Positions 1-8,089 are shown, counted from the first letter of the stretch. The stretch: DNA of 11,997 nt from an uncultured Coleofasciculus sp. (GCA_902805485.1 CADCTM010000356.1:1-11997), one strand, 5' to 3'. Numbers and translations: made by a program. Notes: generated from the letters alone by a model not told the origin.

Positions 1-1701
1 ATAGGTAACATTATCAAACGTCCTACGCCCATAGGCATCTATCGCCTTAACAACTTCTTCTACTAACTGTTCACGGATATAAGCACCACGTTCGGAGAAA
101 AGAAATTCCAGCGTCTGATTTAACACCTGATTCAGGTCATAATCCGCACTGCTACCAGCATTTCTCAACAAATTTTCCAGACGATTCCAACGAAAATTAC
201 CATCTTTAAAGAGTAAATTCTTCAAAGAAGCTCGTAATTGCGGTGAAGGATCAGTTAATAAGCGCTTCGCTACATAAGGATAAGCACGGCTTAACACTTT
301 AAAATTCGGATCGACATTAATTGCAATGCCTTCCAACGTCACCAAGGAACGAATAATCAGCGCAAAGAATGCAGGCACTCGGAAGGGATACTCATACATC
401 AATGACGATAACTTATCCGTGATTACCTTAATATTAATTTCCGCAACCGTTGCGCCCAAAGCATCATTAAAAACATCCGCCAAAGCTGGAATAATCGGCG
501 TTAAATCGGTATCTGGCGTCAAAAACTCCAGCTTCACATAATCATTTGCCAAACCAGGAAAGTCACGGTTCACCAAATGCACAACTGCCTCAATCAAACC
601 ATAGCGCTGCTCTGGCTTAACCTCGCTCATCATGCCAAAATCAATATAGGCAAGCTTTCCTTCCGGAGTTGCCAACAAATTGCCTGGATGAGGGTCAGCA
701 TGGAAAAAGCCATGTTCCAATAACTGGCGCAACGAACACTGAACCCCCACATCAATTAAGTGCCTTGCATCAATGCCTTGCTCCTTAATCGCTTCCATGT
801 TTGTCAGCTTTGTGCCATTAATCCACTCCATTGTAAGGACACGCCGCCCTGTATATTCCCAATAAATTCGGGGAACATAAATATCCGGGAGATGACCGTA
901 AAGTTCAGCGAAACGCTCTGAATTATGCCCTTCCTGGTTGTAGTCCATCTCTTCAAAGATGCGGGCACCAAATTCATCCATGATCGCAACCAAGTCACTC
1001 CGCACCTGCTTGATGTTGTTTTGCGCCCATTGTGCAAGGCGTCGCAGGATGTAAATATCTAGAGTAATCAGTCGTGCCAGTCCAGGTCTTTGGACTTTTA
1101 CGGCAACAGTTTCCCCAGTTTTGAGCTTGCCTTTGTAAACTTGTCCTAACGAGGCGGCAGCGACAGGTTGTGCCGTAAGTTCGGCGTAAATTTCCGTAGG
1201 GCGATCGCCTAATTCTTCTTCTATAAATTGATAAGCGACTTCATTCGGAAACGGTGGCAGTTGATCTTGCAGCATCGCCAACTCTTCTAAGAAAATTGGC
1301 GGTACTAAATCGGGTCGTGTTGAAAGTGCCTGTCCTACCTTAATGTATGCCGGTCCCAAATTCGTTAATATTGTCCGCAGTTGAATCGCCCGACGTCGTT
1401 GATTTACATCACTTCGACCCCAAGTGCGATCCCACCACAACCCGAAGGCAAAGGAGAACGACGGTAATGTAATACTTAAGATTCGCCCCAAGACCTTTAG
1501 TGGTGCATTCTGATATTGAGCTGAAATTGCCACAGGATCGTAGCGCGGCGCTTCTACTTGGGCAGCAAGCCTTGCAAGTGAAGCTTCTGATCGCACTCGT
1601 GTTGAGCTGAATGCCTCGTCAACGATTATCGGTTCGACCGGGACTTGCACTACAGTTGAGTCTATTTCGTGGGAGGCTGGGGAAACTGTTTTAAGATTCA
1701 T
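1..1701 (-). CDS. ABC1/AarF/UbiB-family atypical kinase, 3' end cut by window edge
   Basis: The reading frame runs without a stop from an ATG at 1701 down to base 1 (567 codons) and leaves the window, so the C-terminus is missing. Family hallmarks in order: the KxGQ motif at about residues 121-124 (within IKVGQALSTRPDLVP); the Ala-rich loop AAASLGQV at about 181-188 that replaces the glycine-rich loop; the VAVKVQRPG lysine at about 202; the ExD motif EMD at 251-253; the catalytic-loop HADPHPGN at 334-341; and the metal-binding DFG at 354-356. UbiB/ABC1 proteins are ATP-binding, ATPase-like members of the kinase fold. They act in ubiquinone or plastoquinone/prenyl-lipid metabolism, and cyanobacteria carry several paralogues, often linked to thylakoid and plastoglobule-type lipids. 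Which paralogue this is, and its substrate, cannot be told here. No convincing Shine-Dalgarno precedes the ATG. A TACAAT (minus strand, 1743-1738) could be a -10 box. The gene is divergent from recN. The family assignment is secure. Confidence 0.95.
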   Translation of the reverse strand, partial: MNLKTVSPASHEIDSTVVQVPVEPIIVDEAFSSTRVRSEASLARLAAQVEAPRYDPVAISAQYQNAPLKVLGRILSITLPSFSFAFGLWWDRTWGRSDVNQRRRAIQLRTILTNLGPAYIKVGQALSTRPDLVPPIFLEELAMLQDQLPPFPNEVAYQFIEEELGDRPTEIYAELTAQPVAAASLGQVYKGKLKTGETVAVKVQRPGLARLITLDIYILRRLAQWAQNNIKQVRSDLVAIMDEFGARIFEEMDYNQEGHNSERFAELYGHLPDIYVPRIYWEYTGRRVLTMEWINGTKLTNMEAIKEQGIDARHLIDVGVQCSLRQLLEHGFFHADPHPGNLLATPEGKLAYIDFGMMSEVKPEQRYGLIEAVVHLVNRDFPGLANDYVKLEFLTPDTDLTPIIPALADVFNDALGATVAEINIKVITDKLSSLMYEYPFRVPAFFALIIRSLVTLEGIAINVDPNFKVLSRAYPYVAKRLLTDPSPQLRASLKNLLFKDGNFRWNRLENLLRNAGSSADYDLNQVLNQTLEFLFSERGAYIREQLVEEVVKAIDAYGRRTFDNVTY

Positions 1702-2089
1702 ATTTATTAGGGACCGACAGGAGCGACTCTGTAAAGTATTGTAACAACAATGATTGAACTCACTACAAAACTCAATTCATCTCAGTGGGAGTGGCTTAGT
1801 TGCCTGAAATTGCCTTATGGGAACAGATTACCTTCGACACTACATTTAAACTTAATTTGATCACAGCGATTAGCCAGGGATGCTCAACTGCCAGTATCCG
1901 CAACGTTATGCTTTTATAAATATTTACTCTTAATCGTATTGAAGACCTCTTCCCTCTAGGGGAATTTTGCTACTGGTATCAATTTAGAATTTTTCATCGC
2001 TATTAGGAGGTTAGGAAATCTCCAAAACGCTGAGGGGAAACCGAACTCCGGCTCGTTAAAAATTACAAATTAGAAATTTTCAGAACGTT
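1702..2089. other. Divergent intergenic region between the ABC1 kinase gene and recN
   Basis: This 388-bp AT-rich spacer must hold the promoters of both divergent genes. I see no open frame of coding quality. A small dyad TTCCC-tctag-GGGAA at 1950-1964 is followed by TTTT, which resembles a weak terminator or leader hairpin. A strong Shine-Dalgarno-like AGGAGGT at 2005-2011 is not followed by a start codon at usable spacing. TATAAAT near 1914-1920 is a possible -10 for recN. None of these is strong enough to call as a site. Confidence 0.5.
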
Positions 2090-3883
2090 ATGCTGCTTTC
2101 TTTACGAATTCACAACTTTGCTTTGGTTGACCAATTGGAACTGGAGTTTGGTGCGGGATTAAATGTCTTGACTGGCGAAACGGGAGCTGGGAAATCGATT
2201 ATTCTAGATGCGATCGACATTGTTTTGGGTGGGAAAGTCAGCAGTCGGCTGATTCGCACAGGCACAGAACGCGCTTTGATTGAAGCGACATTCCGCGCGG
2301 ATGGCTCATTGCTGGCGTGGTTAAGCGAGCAGGAAATTGACTTGCTTGACGAAGCGGATCTAGTTTGTAGTCGGGAGATTTCGCTCAATCAAGGCAGCTT
2401 GCGGACGCGATCGCGTGTGAATGGGGTTTTAGTAAATCGCCAACTCATGGAACGACTACGCGATCGCTTAGTGGAAATTACGGCTCAAGGTCAAACCGCA
2501 AAGCTGATGGCACCATCCCTCCAGCGCGGACTCCTCGACCTCTACGGCGCTACCCCTCTACTCCAGCAGCGAGACATCGTGGCATCTGCCTATCTTGCCA
2601 GCCAGGAAGCCGCCAAAGCACTCTTAGAACGGCGACAGTCGGAACAACAACGCCTGCAACGCCTTGATTGGCTAGAGTATCAAACCCAAGAACTGAGTGT
2701 CGCTAATCTCACAAACGCTGACGAACTAGAACAACTCGAACAAGAATCCCAGCGTCTGAGTCACGTCGTAGACCTCCAACAGCAGAGTTACAAAGTTTAT
2801 CAAGCACTTTACCAAAATGACAGCGCCCAAGCTTGTGCCGACTTATTAGCCGATGCCGAAACAACGTTAACGGATATGGTGCAATATGACAATCGGCTGC
2901 AACCCTTGCTGGAACTTGTGAGTGTGGCGTTGACACAAGTGGTGGAAGCCAGCCATCAAATTAATGCCTACGGAGATGGACTGGAAACTGATCCAGAACG
3001 GCTTCAAGAAGTGGAAGACCGGATACGGGCATTAAAACAAATTTGTCGCAAATATGGACCCACGTTAGCAGAAGCGATCGCTCATTTTGAAAAACTCACC
3101 ACAGAACTTGCCGAACTCAGCAGCGAAGGTCAATCCCTAGAAGAACTGGAAAAAACTTACTTTCACGCTCAAGAAACCTTAAGTCAAGCTTGTACGAAAC
3201 TCACCCTGCTTCGCCGCGCCGCCGCCGAAGACTTGGAAAAACGCCTGATCGCCCAACTGAAGCCTCTGGCGATGGAAAAAGTGCAGTTTCAAGTTGCACT
3301 CACCCCAATTGCCGCCACCGCTTCTGGCGCCGACCAAGTGACATTCTACTTTAGTCCCAATCCCGGAGAACCGCTGCAACCGCTTTCTGCCACGGCATCA
3401 GGTGGAGAAATGAGCCGCTTTTTGCTGGCTTTAAAAGCTTGTTTTTCTACCACAACAGAAGCTTGGGGAACCTTAATTTTTGATGAAATTGACGTGGGAG
3501 TTTCCGGTCGTGTGGCACAAGCGATCGCTGAACGCCTCCATCAACTTAGTACACAAAGCCAAGTGCTGTGCGTCACGCACCAACCGTTAATTGCGGCAAT
3601 GGCAGACCGCCACTTCCGCGTCGATAAGCAGGTGATCGACCAACCGCTTTTAGTCTCCCCAGAAACACAACGAGCTAATAAAGGCAAAAGTAAAGTTATG
3701 GATTCCTCATGCCTGGAGTCCGCAGTGCCTGAACTGCGTACGGTTGTTCGTGTTAGCCTCCTTGACAATCACTCCCATCGCCGCGAGGAAATCGCCCAAC
3801 TCGCAGGGGGACAATCTGCTCAAGAAGCCATGACATTTGCTGAATCCCTACTGACAAAAGCCCGTGACTGGCGTCAAAATTGA
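2090..3883 (+). CDS. recN: DNA repair protein RecN (SMC-like ATPase)
   Basis: RecN is a cytoplasmic SMC-like ATPase that acts early in RecA-dependent repair of double-strand breaks, holding broken DNA together. The 597-residue product begins with the canonical RecN start (MLLSLRIHNFALVDQLELEF). Walker A GETGAGKS is at 29-36. Coiled-coil stretches rich in Glu/Gln/Leu lie at about 160-235 and 300-385. The ABC signature SGGEMSR is at 437-443, Walker B LIFDEIDVG at 462-470, and the H-loop THQP at 496-499. The ATPase therefore looks complete. It is somewhat longer than E. coli RecN (about 553 residues). A hydrophilic, basic segment at about 515-555 lies between the H-loop region and the last helix (REEIAQLAGG) and accounts for much of the extra length. 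An in-frame TAA at 2057-2059 excludes longer N-termini. The Shine-Dalgarno is weak. The gene stands alone between its divergent neighbour and cyaB. Confidence 0.97.
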   Translation: MLLSLRIHNFALVDQLELEFGAGLNVLTGETGAGKSIILDAIDIVLGGKVSSRLIRTGTERALIEATFRADGSLLAWLSEQEIDLLDEADLVCSREISLNQGSLRTRSRVNGVLVNRQLMERLRDRLVEITAQGQTAKLMAPSLQRGLLDLYGATPLLQQRDIVASAYLASQEAAKALLERRQSEQQRLQRLDWLEYQTQELSVANLTNADELEQLEQESQRLSHVVDLQQQSYKVYQALYQNDSAQACADLLADAETTLTDMVQYDNRLQPLLELVSVALTQVVEASHQINAYGDGLETDPERLQEVEDRIRALKQICRKYGPTLAEAIAHFEKLTTELAELSSEGQSLEELEKTYFHAQETLSQACTKLTLLRRAAAEDLEKRLIAQLKPLAMEKVQFQVALTPIAATASGADQVTFYFSPNPGEPLQPLSATASGGEMSRFLLALKACFSTTTEAWGTLIFDEIDVGVSGRVAQAIAERLHQLSTQSQVLCVTHQPLIAAMADRHFRVDKQVIDQPLLVSPETQRANKGKSKVMDSSCLESAVPELRTVVRVSLLDNHSHRREEIAQLAGGQSAQEAMTFAESLLTKARDWRQN

Positions 3884-4086
3884 AGTGAACCGCACCGCAC
3901 TCGCGGCATATATCTACCCTGTAATACATTTTTATCCAAACTGTATGCTGTATTATGGACTTTTTTAACCCCCGATTAAGAGTAATAGTCTAGAATTGGC
4001 TCACTAGGCACAATAAATTTTAGTGGTAAATCTATAAAATACTTTTATACTGTGCCAGACATTGTTCTCTGCCCCCAAAAAGAGAT

Positions 4087-6717
4087 ATGACAGCTGCATC
4101 TTCCCGTTGGTCTGCTAATGCTGACACCTCTAGCGTTACTATTGATATTTCTCCTACTGCTGAAGACCAGACCGTGCAAGAAAAACAGCAACCAAGTGCT
4201 GGTGCATTAGCAACCACCAAGGGAACGTTTTCTACGTTTCTAGCTCCTTTAAACCCCGACAATTTTAAACAAGTTGCCAAGGATGTTGAGACGAAGCTTC
4301 ATGTCGTCAATCAAACTTTGTCGATGCTGGACAATATGCTCGACAGCCAAGGGTTTGATGCAATCTTAGACGAGATGTTACGCTCGATCACAATCAAGAC
4401 AGGAGAACTCCTTGGGGCAGATACAACGACGATCTTTTTAAAAGATGAAGACAGAAATCAACTCTGGTCTATTGTTGCACAAGACAAGAAGGGTGGCTCT
4501 AGAGAAATTCGGATTCCAGCCGATCATGGCAGTATAGCTGCTGAGGTGGCGACAACCAAGCAAGTGATTAATATCCCTTACGATTTATTTGACGATCCGC
4601 GTTCAGCGGGATCAAAGAAAACGTACAAAGAAACAGGATACCGCACCTATACGATGCTGTCTTTGCCTTTGTTGAATGAACAGGGAGATTTAGTTGCAGT
4701 CGTCCAACTCCTGAACAAATTAAAAGATTCTCCTAATCCAGACGCCCCTCTTGACGAACGAATTGCTCTAAATGGCTTTTCTGAAAAAGATGAACGAGAT
4801 TTTGAAGATTTTGCCCCTTCAATTCGCATCATTCTAGAGTCCTCTCAATCATTACGGCGAGCTACCCAAAAACAGCAAGCGGCTCAAGCTTTAATTGCGG
4901 CAACAAATTCTCTCAGCAAAAGCAGCTTGGATCTTGAAGAAACCCTCGCCAAGGTGATGGACGAAGCCAAGAAACTGATGAATGCTGATCGTAGTACCCT
5001 ATGGCTGATTGACAACGACCGTAATGATTTGTGGACAAAACTACCGATTAACGGCACGTTAACAGAAATGCGCCTGCCAATCGATATGAACTCATATGCT
5101 GGGAAAGTTGCGGTAACAGGTACTCCTGTAAATATTGGGTTCGATTTGTACCAAGATCCCAACTCAGACAGGTCCAAAGAAACCGATCAAACGACGGAGT
5201 ATCGGACTTGTAGTTTATTGTGTATGCCAGTATTTAACGCCGATGGCGAATTGATTGGTGTTACGCAATTAGTTAATAAGCAAAAACAAGGTGAATTCTC
5301 TGGGTACGATCCAGAGACTTGGCCAGAAGCACCAGAGCGCTGGAGAGCGAGTTTTAATCGCACCGATCAAGAGTTCATGGAGGCGTTTAATATTCAAGCA
5401 GGTGTCGCCCTGCAAAATGCGAAATTGTTTGCAACGGTGAAACAACAAGAGCAAATGCAGCGCGATATCTTACGCAGTCTCTCGGATGGGGTAATTTCGA
5501 CCGATAAAGAAGGCAAAATTATCGCCGTTAATGAGAGTGCAAGAGAATTACTGGGTTTGGATAACAGCGTACGTCTAGAAGGGGAATTGATTAGTAAAAT
5601 AATTGAAATTGAGGATAAAGAAAAGCGAGAAGGCAATAAATTTGCCCAGTGGTTTGATAATGCGATCGCCCTAAAAGATGCAAAGTCACGCCAGCAATAT
5701 TATCCAGATCAAACCCTACTATCAAAAGGAACCGAGCAACAACGTAGCGTTAATTTATCGGTTAATACAATTGCTGATGCTGCCGATAATACTAAAGTCC
5801 GTGGCGCATTGGTCGTCATGGAAGATATTAGTGATGAAAAGCGGCTCAAGAGTACAATGTATCGCTACATGACTCAGGAATTGGCAGAGGAATTACTGAA
5901 ACTGGATGATGCCAAGTTAGGAGGCGATCGCAAAGATGTTTCAATTCTCTTCTCTGATATTCGCAGCTACACTGCCTTGACGGAAAGCTTACAAGCCGAA
6001 GAAGTAGTTGGGATGCTCAATGAATATTTTGAGTCAATGGTTGAGGCAATCTTTAAACACAAAGGTACTCTCGATAAGTACATTGGCGATGCGATCATGG
6101 CAGTCTTTGGTTCACCCTTACCCCTGAAAGATCATGCCTGGAGAGCTGTTCAAACATCTTTAGAAATGCGTCACCGCTTGGAAGATTTTAATGCGCGTCG
6201 GGTTTCCAACAATAAAGTCCCGATCTACATCGGCATTGGCATCAATTCTGATAGCGTGATTAGCGGCAATATTGGATCAAGTAAACGGATGGAGTTTACG
6301 GCAATTGGAGACGGTGTAAACTTGGGTTCTCGTTTAGAAGGTGCCACTAAGATATACGGCTGTGACATTATCATCAGCGAACATACCTACAAACCATGTG
6401 CTAACCAGATCTGCGTACGTGAACTTGACAAAGTTAGGGTTAAGGGTAAAAATCAGCCAATATCTATATATGAACTGATTGGGCTAGATTCCGAGCCAAT
6501 TTCTGAACAAAAGCAACGAGTGATTGAGCATTATCATAAAGGACGCGAACTTTATTTGAATCGTGACTTTGCGATCGCAATTGGTGAGTTTGCCCAAGTT
6601 CTGAAATTCGACCCCAACGATAAGCCAGCAGATATGCACTTAGCGCGTTGTCAGCATTGGCTTAAGACAACACCTCCGGATAATTGGGATGGCGCTTGGA
6701 CGTTGACAGAGAAGTAA
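4087..6717 (+). CDS. cyaB: CyaB-type class III adenylate cyclase (GAF-GAF-PAS-cyclase-TPR-like)
   Basis: This 876-residue soluble cyclase makes cAMP from ATP and closely follows the plan of Anabaena CyaB1/CyaB2. GAF-A spans about 80-250 and GAF-B about 270-450. A PAS domain spans about 455-580, followed by a short linker (TMYRYMTQELAEELL). The class III catalytic domain spans about 610-800, with a TPR-like tail at about 805-860. Catalytic residues are all visible: metal-binding D624 (LFSDIRSYTA) and D668 (KYIGDAIMAVFG), substrate-selecting K664 and T738 (MEFTAIGDGVN), and transition-state N745 and R749 (GVNLGSR). Thr at the second substrate-selecting position, instead of Asp, is a known feature of CyaB1. 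GAF-A has a complete NKFDE motif (N210, K211, F231, D235, E236). GAF-B has N397, K398, F423, D427 but Gln428 in place of Glu. In CyaB-type enzymes cAMP binding to GAF-B activates the cyclase. TATACT at 4046-4051 is a possible -10. The purine-rich AGAG lies very close to the ATG. Confidence 0.95.
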   Translation: MTAASSRWSANADTSSVTIDISPTAEDQTVQEKQQPSAGALATTKGTFSTFLAPLNPDNFKQVAKDVETKLHVVNQTLSMLDNMLDSQGFDAILDEMLRSITIKTGELLGADTTTIFLKDEDRNQLWSIVAQDKKGGSREIRIPADHGSIAAEVATTKQVINIPYDLFDDPRSAGSKKTYKETGYRTYTMLSLPLLNEQGDLVAVVQLLNKLKDSPNPDAPLDERIALNGFSEKDERDFEDFAPSIRIILESSQSLRRATQKQQAAQALIAATNSLSKSSLDLEETLAKVMDEAKKLMNADRSTLWLIDNDRNDLWTKLPINGTLTEMRLPIDMNSYAGKVAVTGTPVNIGFDLYQDPNSDRSKETDQTTEYRTCSLLCMPVFNADGELIGVTQLVNKQKQGEFSGYDPETWPEAPERWRASFNRTDQEFMEAFNIQAGVALQNAKLFATVKQQEQMQRDILRSLSDGVISTDKEGKIIAVNESARELLGLDNSVRLEGELISKIIEIEDKEKREGNKFAQWFDNAIALKDAKSRQQYYPDQTLLSKGTEQQRSVNLSVNTIADAADNTKVRGALVVMEDISDEKRLKSTMYRYMTQELAEELLKLDDAKLGGDRKDVSILFSDIRSYTALTESLQAEEVVGMLNEYFESMVEAIFKHKGTLDKYIGDAIMAVFGSPLPLKDHAWRAVQTSLEMRHRLEDFNARRVSNNKVPIYIGIGINSDSVISGNIGSSKRMEFTAIGDGVNLGSRLEGATKIYGCDIIISEHTYKPCANQICVRELDKVRVKGKNQPISIYELIGLDSEPISEQKQRVIEHYHKGRELYLNRDFAIAIGEFAQVLKFDPNDKPADMHLARCQHWLKTTPPDNWDGAWTLTEK

Positions 6718-6734
6718 AATTAATCCACTTGGCG

Positions 6735-6772
6735 GGTGAACAGTGAACCCAAAACTTGATTCACTGTTCACC
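6735..6772. terminator. 13-bp perfect hairpin between convergent genes
   Basis: GGTGAACAGTGAA (6735-6747) is the exact reverse complement of TTCACTGTTCACC (6760-6772), with a 12-nt loop. The hairpin lies 17 nt after the cyaB stop and 36 nt beyond the stop of the minus-strand carotenoid-protein gene, so it could end transcription from both sides. Neither side has a clear T-run after the stem, so it is not a textbook intrinsic terminator. It could equally be an RNA-stabilising 3' structure or a dispersed GTGAACAGTGAA-type repeat, which are common in cyanobacterial intergenic DNA. Confidence 0.6.
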
Positions 6773-6808
6773 ATCTAGAAAAAAGCTGTCAGTTAAGAGC
6801 CAACCGAC

Positions 6809-7267
6809 TTAAGATTTCGCGCCCATCGCAATTACGCCACTACGCATAAAATTAATCCGTTGCTCAAAATCTAGTTGCTTGATTGAATTAACAAAGTCGT
6901 GGGTTTCAGAAGGCAATTCATAGTCATCCGGGACTTGAATAACAGTACCTTTTTCCATAGCCTGAGCCAAGCGCAGCCAGATATCTAACTTAGCACTGGA
7001 ACTCAAAGAGCTGTAGGAGCGGCTAATATCAGTATCAGCACCGCTTGCGATATCTCGTTGTGCCTGTAGCTGCTCTTGGGGTGATAAGGCTTCGATTTGA
7101 TGAAATAACGCTTCCGCTGTTTCTTGTGCTGAGGTTGCATTCGCTGGCGCTAGTTGGTCTTTAATATCCTTATAGCCAAACCAAAGCAAACCCAGTTGAG
7201 TATCGACATCAAATCCCTCAAAAGCTTCTATCGCTTTTTTGGTAACGTCATCTGTTGCAAATGTCAT
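6809..7267 (-). CDS. Helical carotenoid protein (stand-alone OCP N-terminal domain)
   Basis: This 152-residue all-helical protein matches the N-terminal, carotenoid-binding half of the orange carotenoid protein. Signature stretches are DTQLGLLWFGYKD, LFHQIEALSPQEQLQAQRDI, GADTDISRSYSS, KLDIWLRLAQAMEKG and INFMRSGVIAMG. Carotenoid-contact residues of OCP are kept: W29 and Y32 (OCP W41, Y44) and W97 (OCP W110). The conserved Arg before the C-terminal AMG is R142. The C-terminal NTF2-like domain is absent, and no gene for one lies in the window. OCP Asn104, which contacts that domain, aligns with Ser91, and the OCP N-terminal arm is shortened. Such HCPs bind ketocarotenoids. Members act as singlet-oxygen quenchers, and in some clades as phycobilisome quenchers. 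The clade cannot be fixed here. GGAGA (7278-7274) at 6-nt spacing supports the start. The gene follows the anti-sigma gene by 196 bp on the same strand. Confidence 0.92.
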   Translation of the reverse strand: MTFATDDVTKKAIEAFEGFDVDTQLGLLWFGYKDIKDQLAPANATSAQETAEALFHQIEALSPQEQLQAQRDIASGADTDISRSYSSLSSSAKLDIWLRLAQAMEKGTVIQVPDDYELPSETHDFVNSIKQLDFEQRINFMRSGVIAMGAKS

Positions 7268-7284
7268 ATTAAATCTCCGAACAA

Positions 7285-7339
7285 TTTCAAGTTTTTGAAA
7301 GGCTCATTTCTGAGCGATTGAGGTGGATTTATTGAATCC
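7285..7339 (-). promoter_or_regulatory. Three short inverted repeats in the HCP leader
   Basis: Reading towards the HCP gene on the minus strand, three perfect dyads lie in a row. GGATT-caata-AATCC spans 7339-7325. GCTCA-gaaa-TGAGC spans 7315-7302 and has a GNRA-type tetraloop. TTTCAA-aaac-TTGAAA spans 7300-7285 and ends seven bases before the GGAGA ribosome-binding site. They could be operators or 5'-UTR hairpins that set mRNA stability or translation. No known riboswitch is recognised. Each stem is short (5-6 bp), so the assignment is tentative. Confidence 0.4.
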
Positions 7340-7439
7340 TGTTACAAACTTTAATAAATTGCTCAGTGGGATTAACCTGACTACAGACAGATCTCACAAT
7401 CACCGCTTAAGACAGATGAAAGCTTACGAGCTGGTCTAA

Positions 7440-7470
7440 TTTTAGTTATAAAAATACATAGTTTTAGTTA
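7440..7470. repeat. 9-bp direct repeat TTTTAGTTA, 22-nt period
   Basis: TTTTAGTTA occurs at 7440-7448 and again at 7462-7470, a 22-nt period (about two helical turns) in an AT-rich stretch. The second copy overlaps the stop codon of the anti-sigma gene. It may be a protein-binding site upstream of the HCP gene, or simply AT-rich chance similarity. Confidence 0.35.
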
Positions 7471-8063
7471 ATAATTTCATCATCCAGAGACGTGCGGATA
7501 AAAAACATACAGCCATTCACAGTATGGGGATTATGAATCGTACCAGGAGCAGAACGAATGTAATCACCCGTGCCGTAGACTTCGCCATTAACGACCAAAT
7601 CACCTTCCAGCATAAAAATCTCCTCAGCGCCGACGTGGCGGTGGCATGGGTAGTAGACACCCGCTTGGGCACGAAGCAGACAGACAATTTCCCGTCTAAC
7701 AGGATCTTCGTATAGTTTAGCGATCGCTACTCCTGGCACTGGATGAGGTTGCCAACGGACATCCGCCGGTCTCACCGTAAAAAGCGGTAAGTGAGTTCCC
7801 ATCGCTGGATAAGTTATCGACTGATGGCTATCAGCCACCGTCTCATCAGCAATCCGCTCAAATAGCCGCGCCTTCAAATTCGTCGCCATTGTCCGCTCAG
7901 GAAGACTGTAAGGCATCATCGCAAGCGTTTCAGCCAGCTCGTCTAAGTGTGCCTCAGACTCTGGAAACTGGGCAATATAGTCCTCAAGCAAACGGCGCTC
8001 TTTTGCATCTAAAACATCGAGAACGTATAGGGGTGCAAGTTCACAAAATTCTTCGTAGTTCAT
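7464..8063 (-). CDS. Cupin-domain anti-sigma factor, ChrR-like
   Basis: This 199-residue protein has an N-terminal helical anti-sigma-type domain (about 1-75; LAPLYVLDVLDAKERRLLEDYI, DELAETLAMMPYSLPE). A C-terminal cupin barrel spans about 100-195. Cupin motif 1 is GVYYPCHRHVGAEEIF, with H141, H143 and E147 or E148. Motif 2 is APGTIHNPH, with H177 and H180. ChrR proteins hold an ECF sigma factor inactive and release it under singlet oxygen or peroxide stress. The placement 26 bp after an ECF sigma gene on the same strand fits that job. The zinc-binding H-x3-C-x2-C of classical ChrR anti-sigma domains is not present; the only N-terminal Cys is C7. I chose ATG 8063 because the family-like sequence starts there. 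The ATG at 8132 would add 23 atypical residues and overlap the sigma gene by 43 bp. AGAAGG lies 8 nt upstream of ATG 8063. Confidence 0.85.
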   Translation of the reverse strand: MNYEEFCELAPLYVLDVLDAKERRLLEDYIAQFPESEAHLDELAETLAMMPYSLPERTMATNLKARLFERIADETVADSHQSITYPAMGTHLPLFTVRPADVRWQPHPVPGVAIAKLYEDPVRREIVCLLRAQAGVYYPCHRHVGAEEIFMLEGDLVVNGEVYGTGDYIRSAPGTIHNPHTVNGCMFFIRTSLDDEIIN

Positions 8064-8089
8064 CCCTCTAGCCTTCTTCCTGGGTCTAA

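Noticed and set aside
804..1037. Minus-strand 77-codon open frame
   Set aside because: It is another frame inside the ABC1 kinase gene, whose motifs are all in the long frame.
2005..2011. Strong Shine-Dalgarno-like AGGAGGT upstream of recN
   Set aside because: No start codon follows at workable distance, and recN has a stop in frame at 2057-2059, so it cannot serve recN.
3895..3906. CCGC-actc-GCGG dyad after recN as a terminator
   Set aside because: Only a 4-bp stem with no T-run; too weak to call.
6735..6772. CRISPR or tandem repeat array based on the GTGAACAGTGAA motif
   Set aside because: There is only one inverted pair and no repeat-spacer series in the window.
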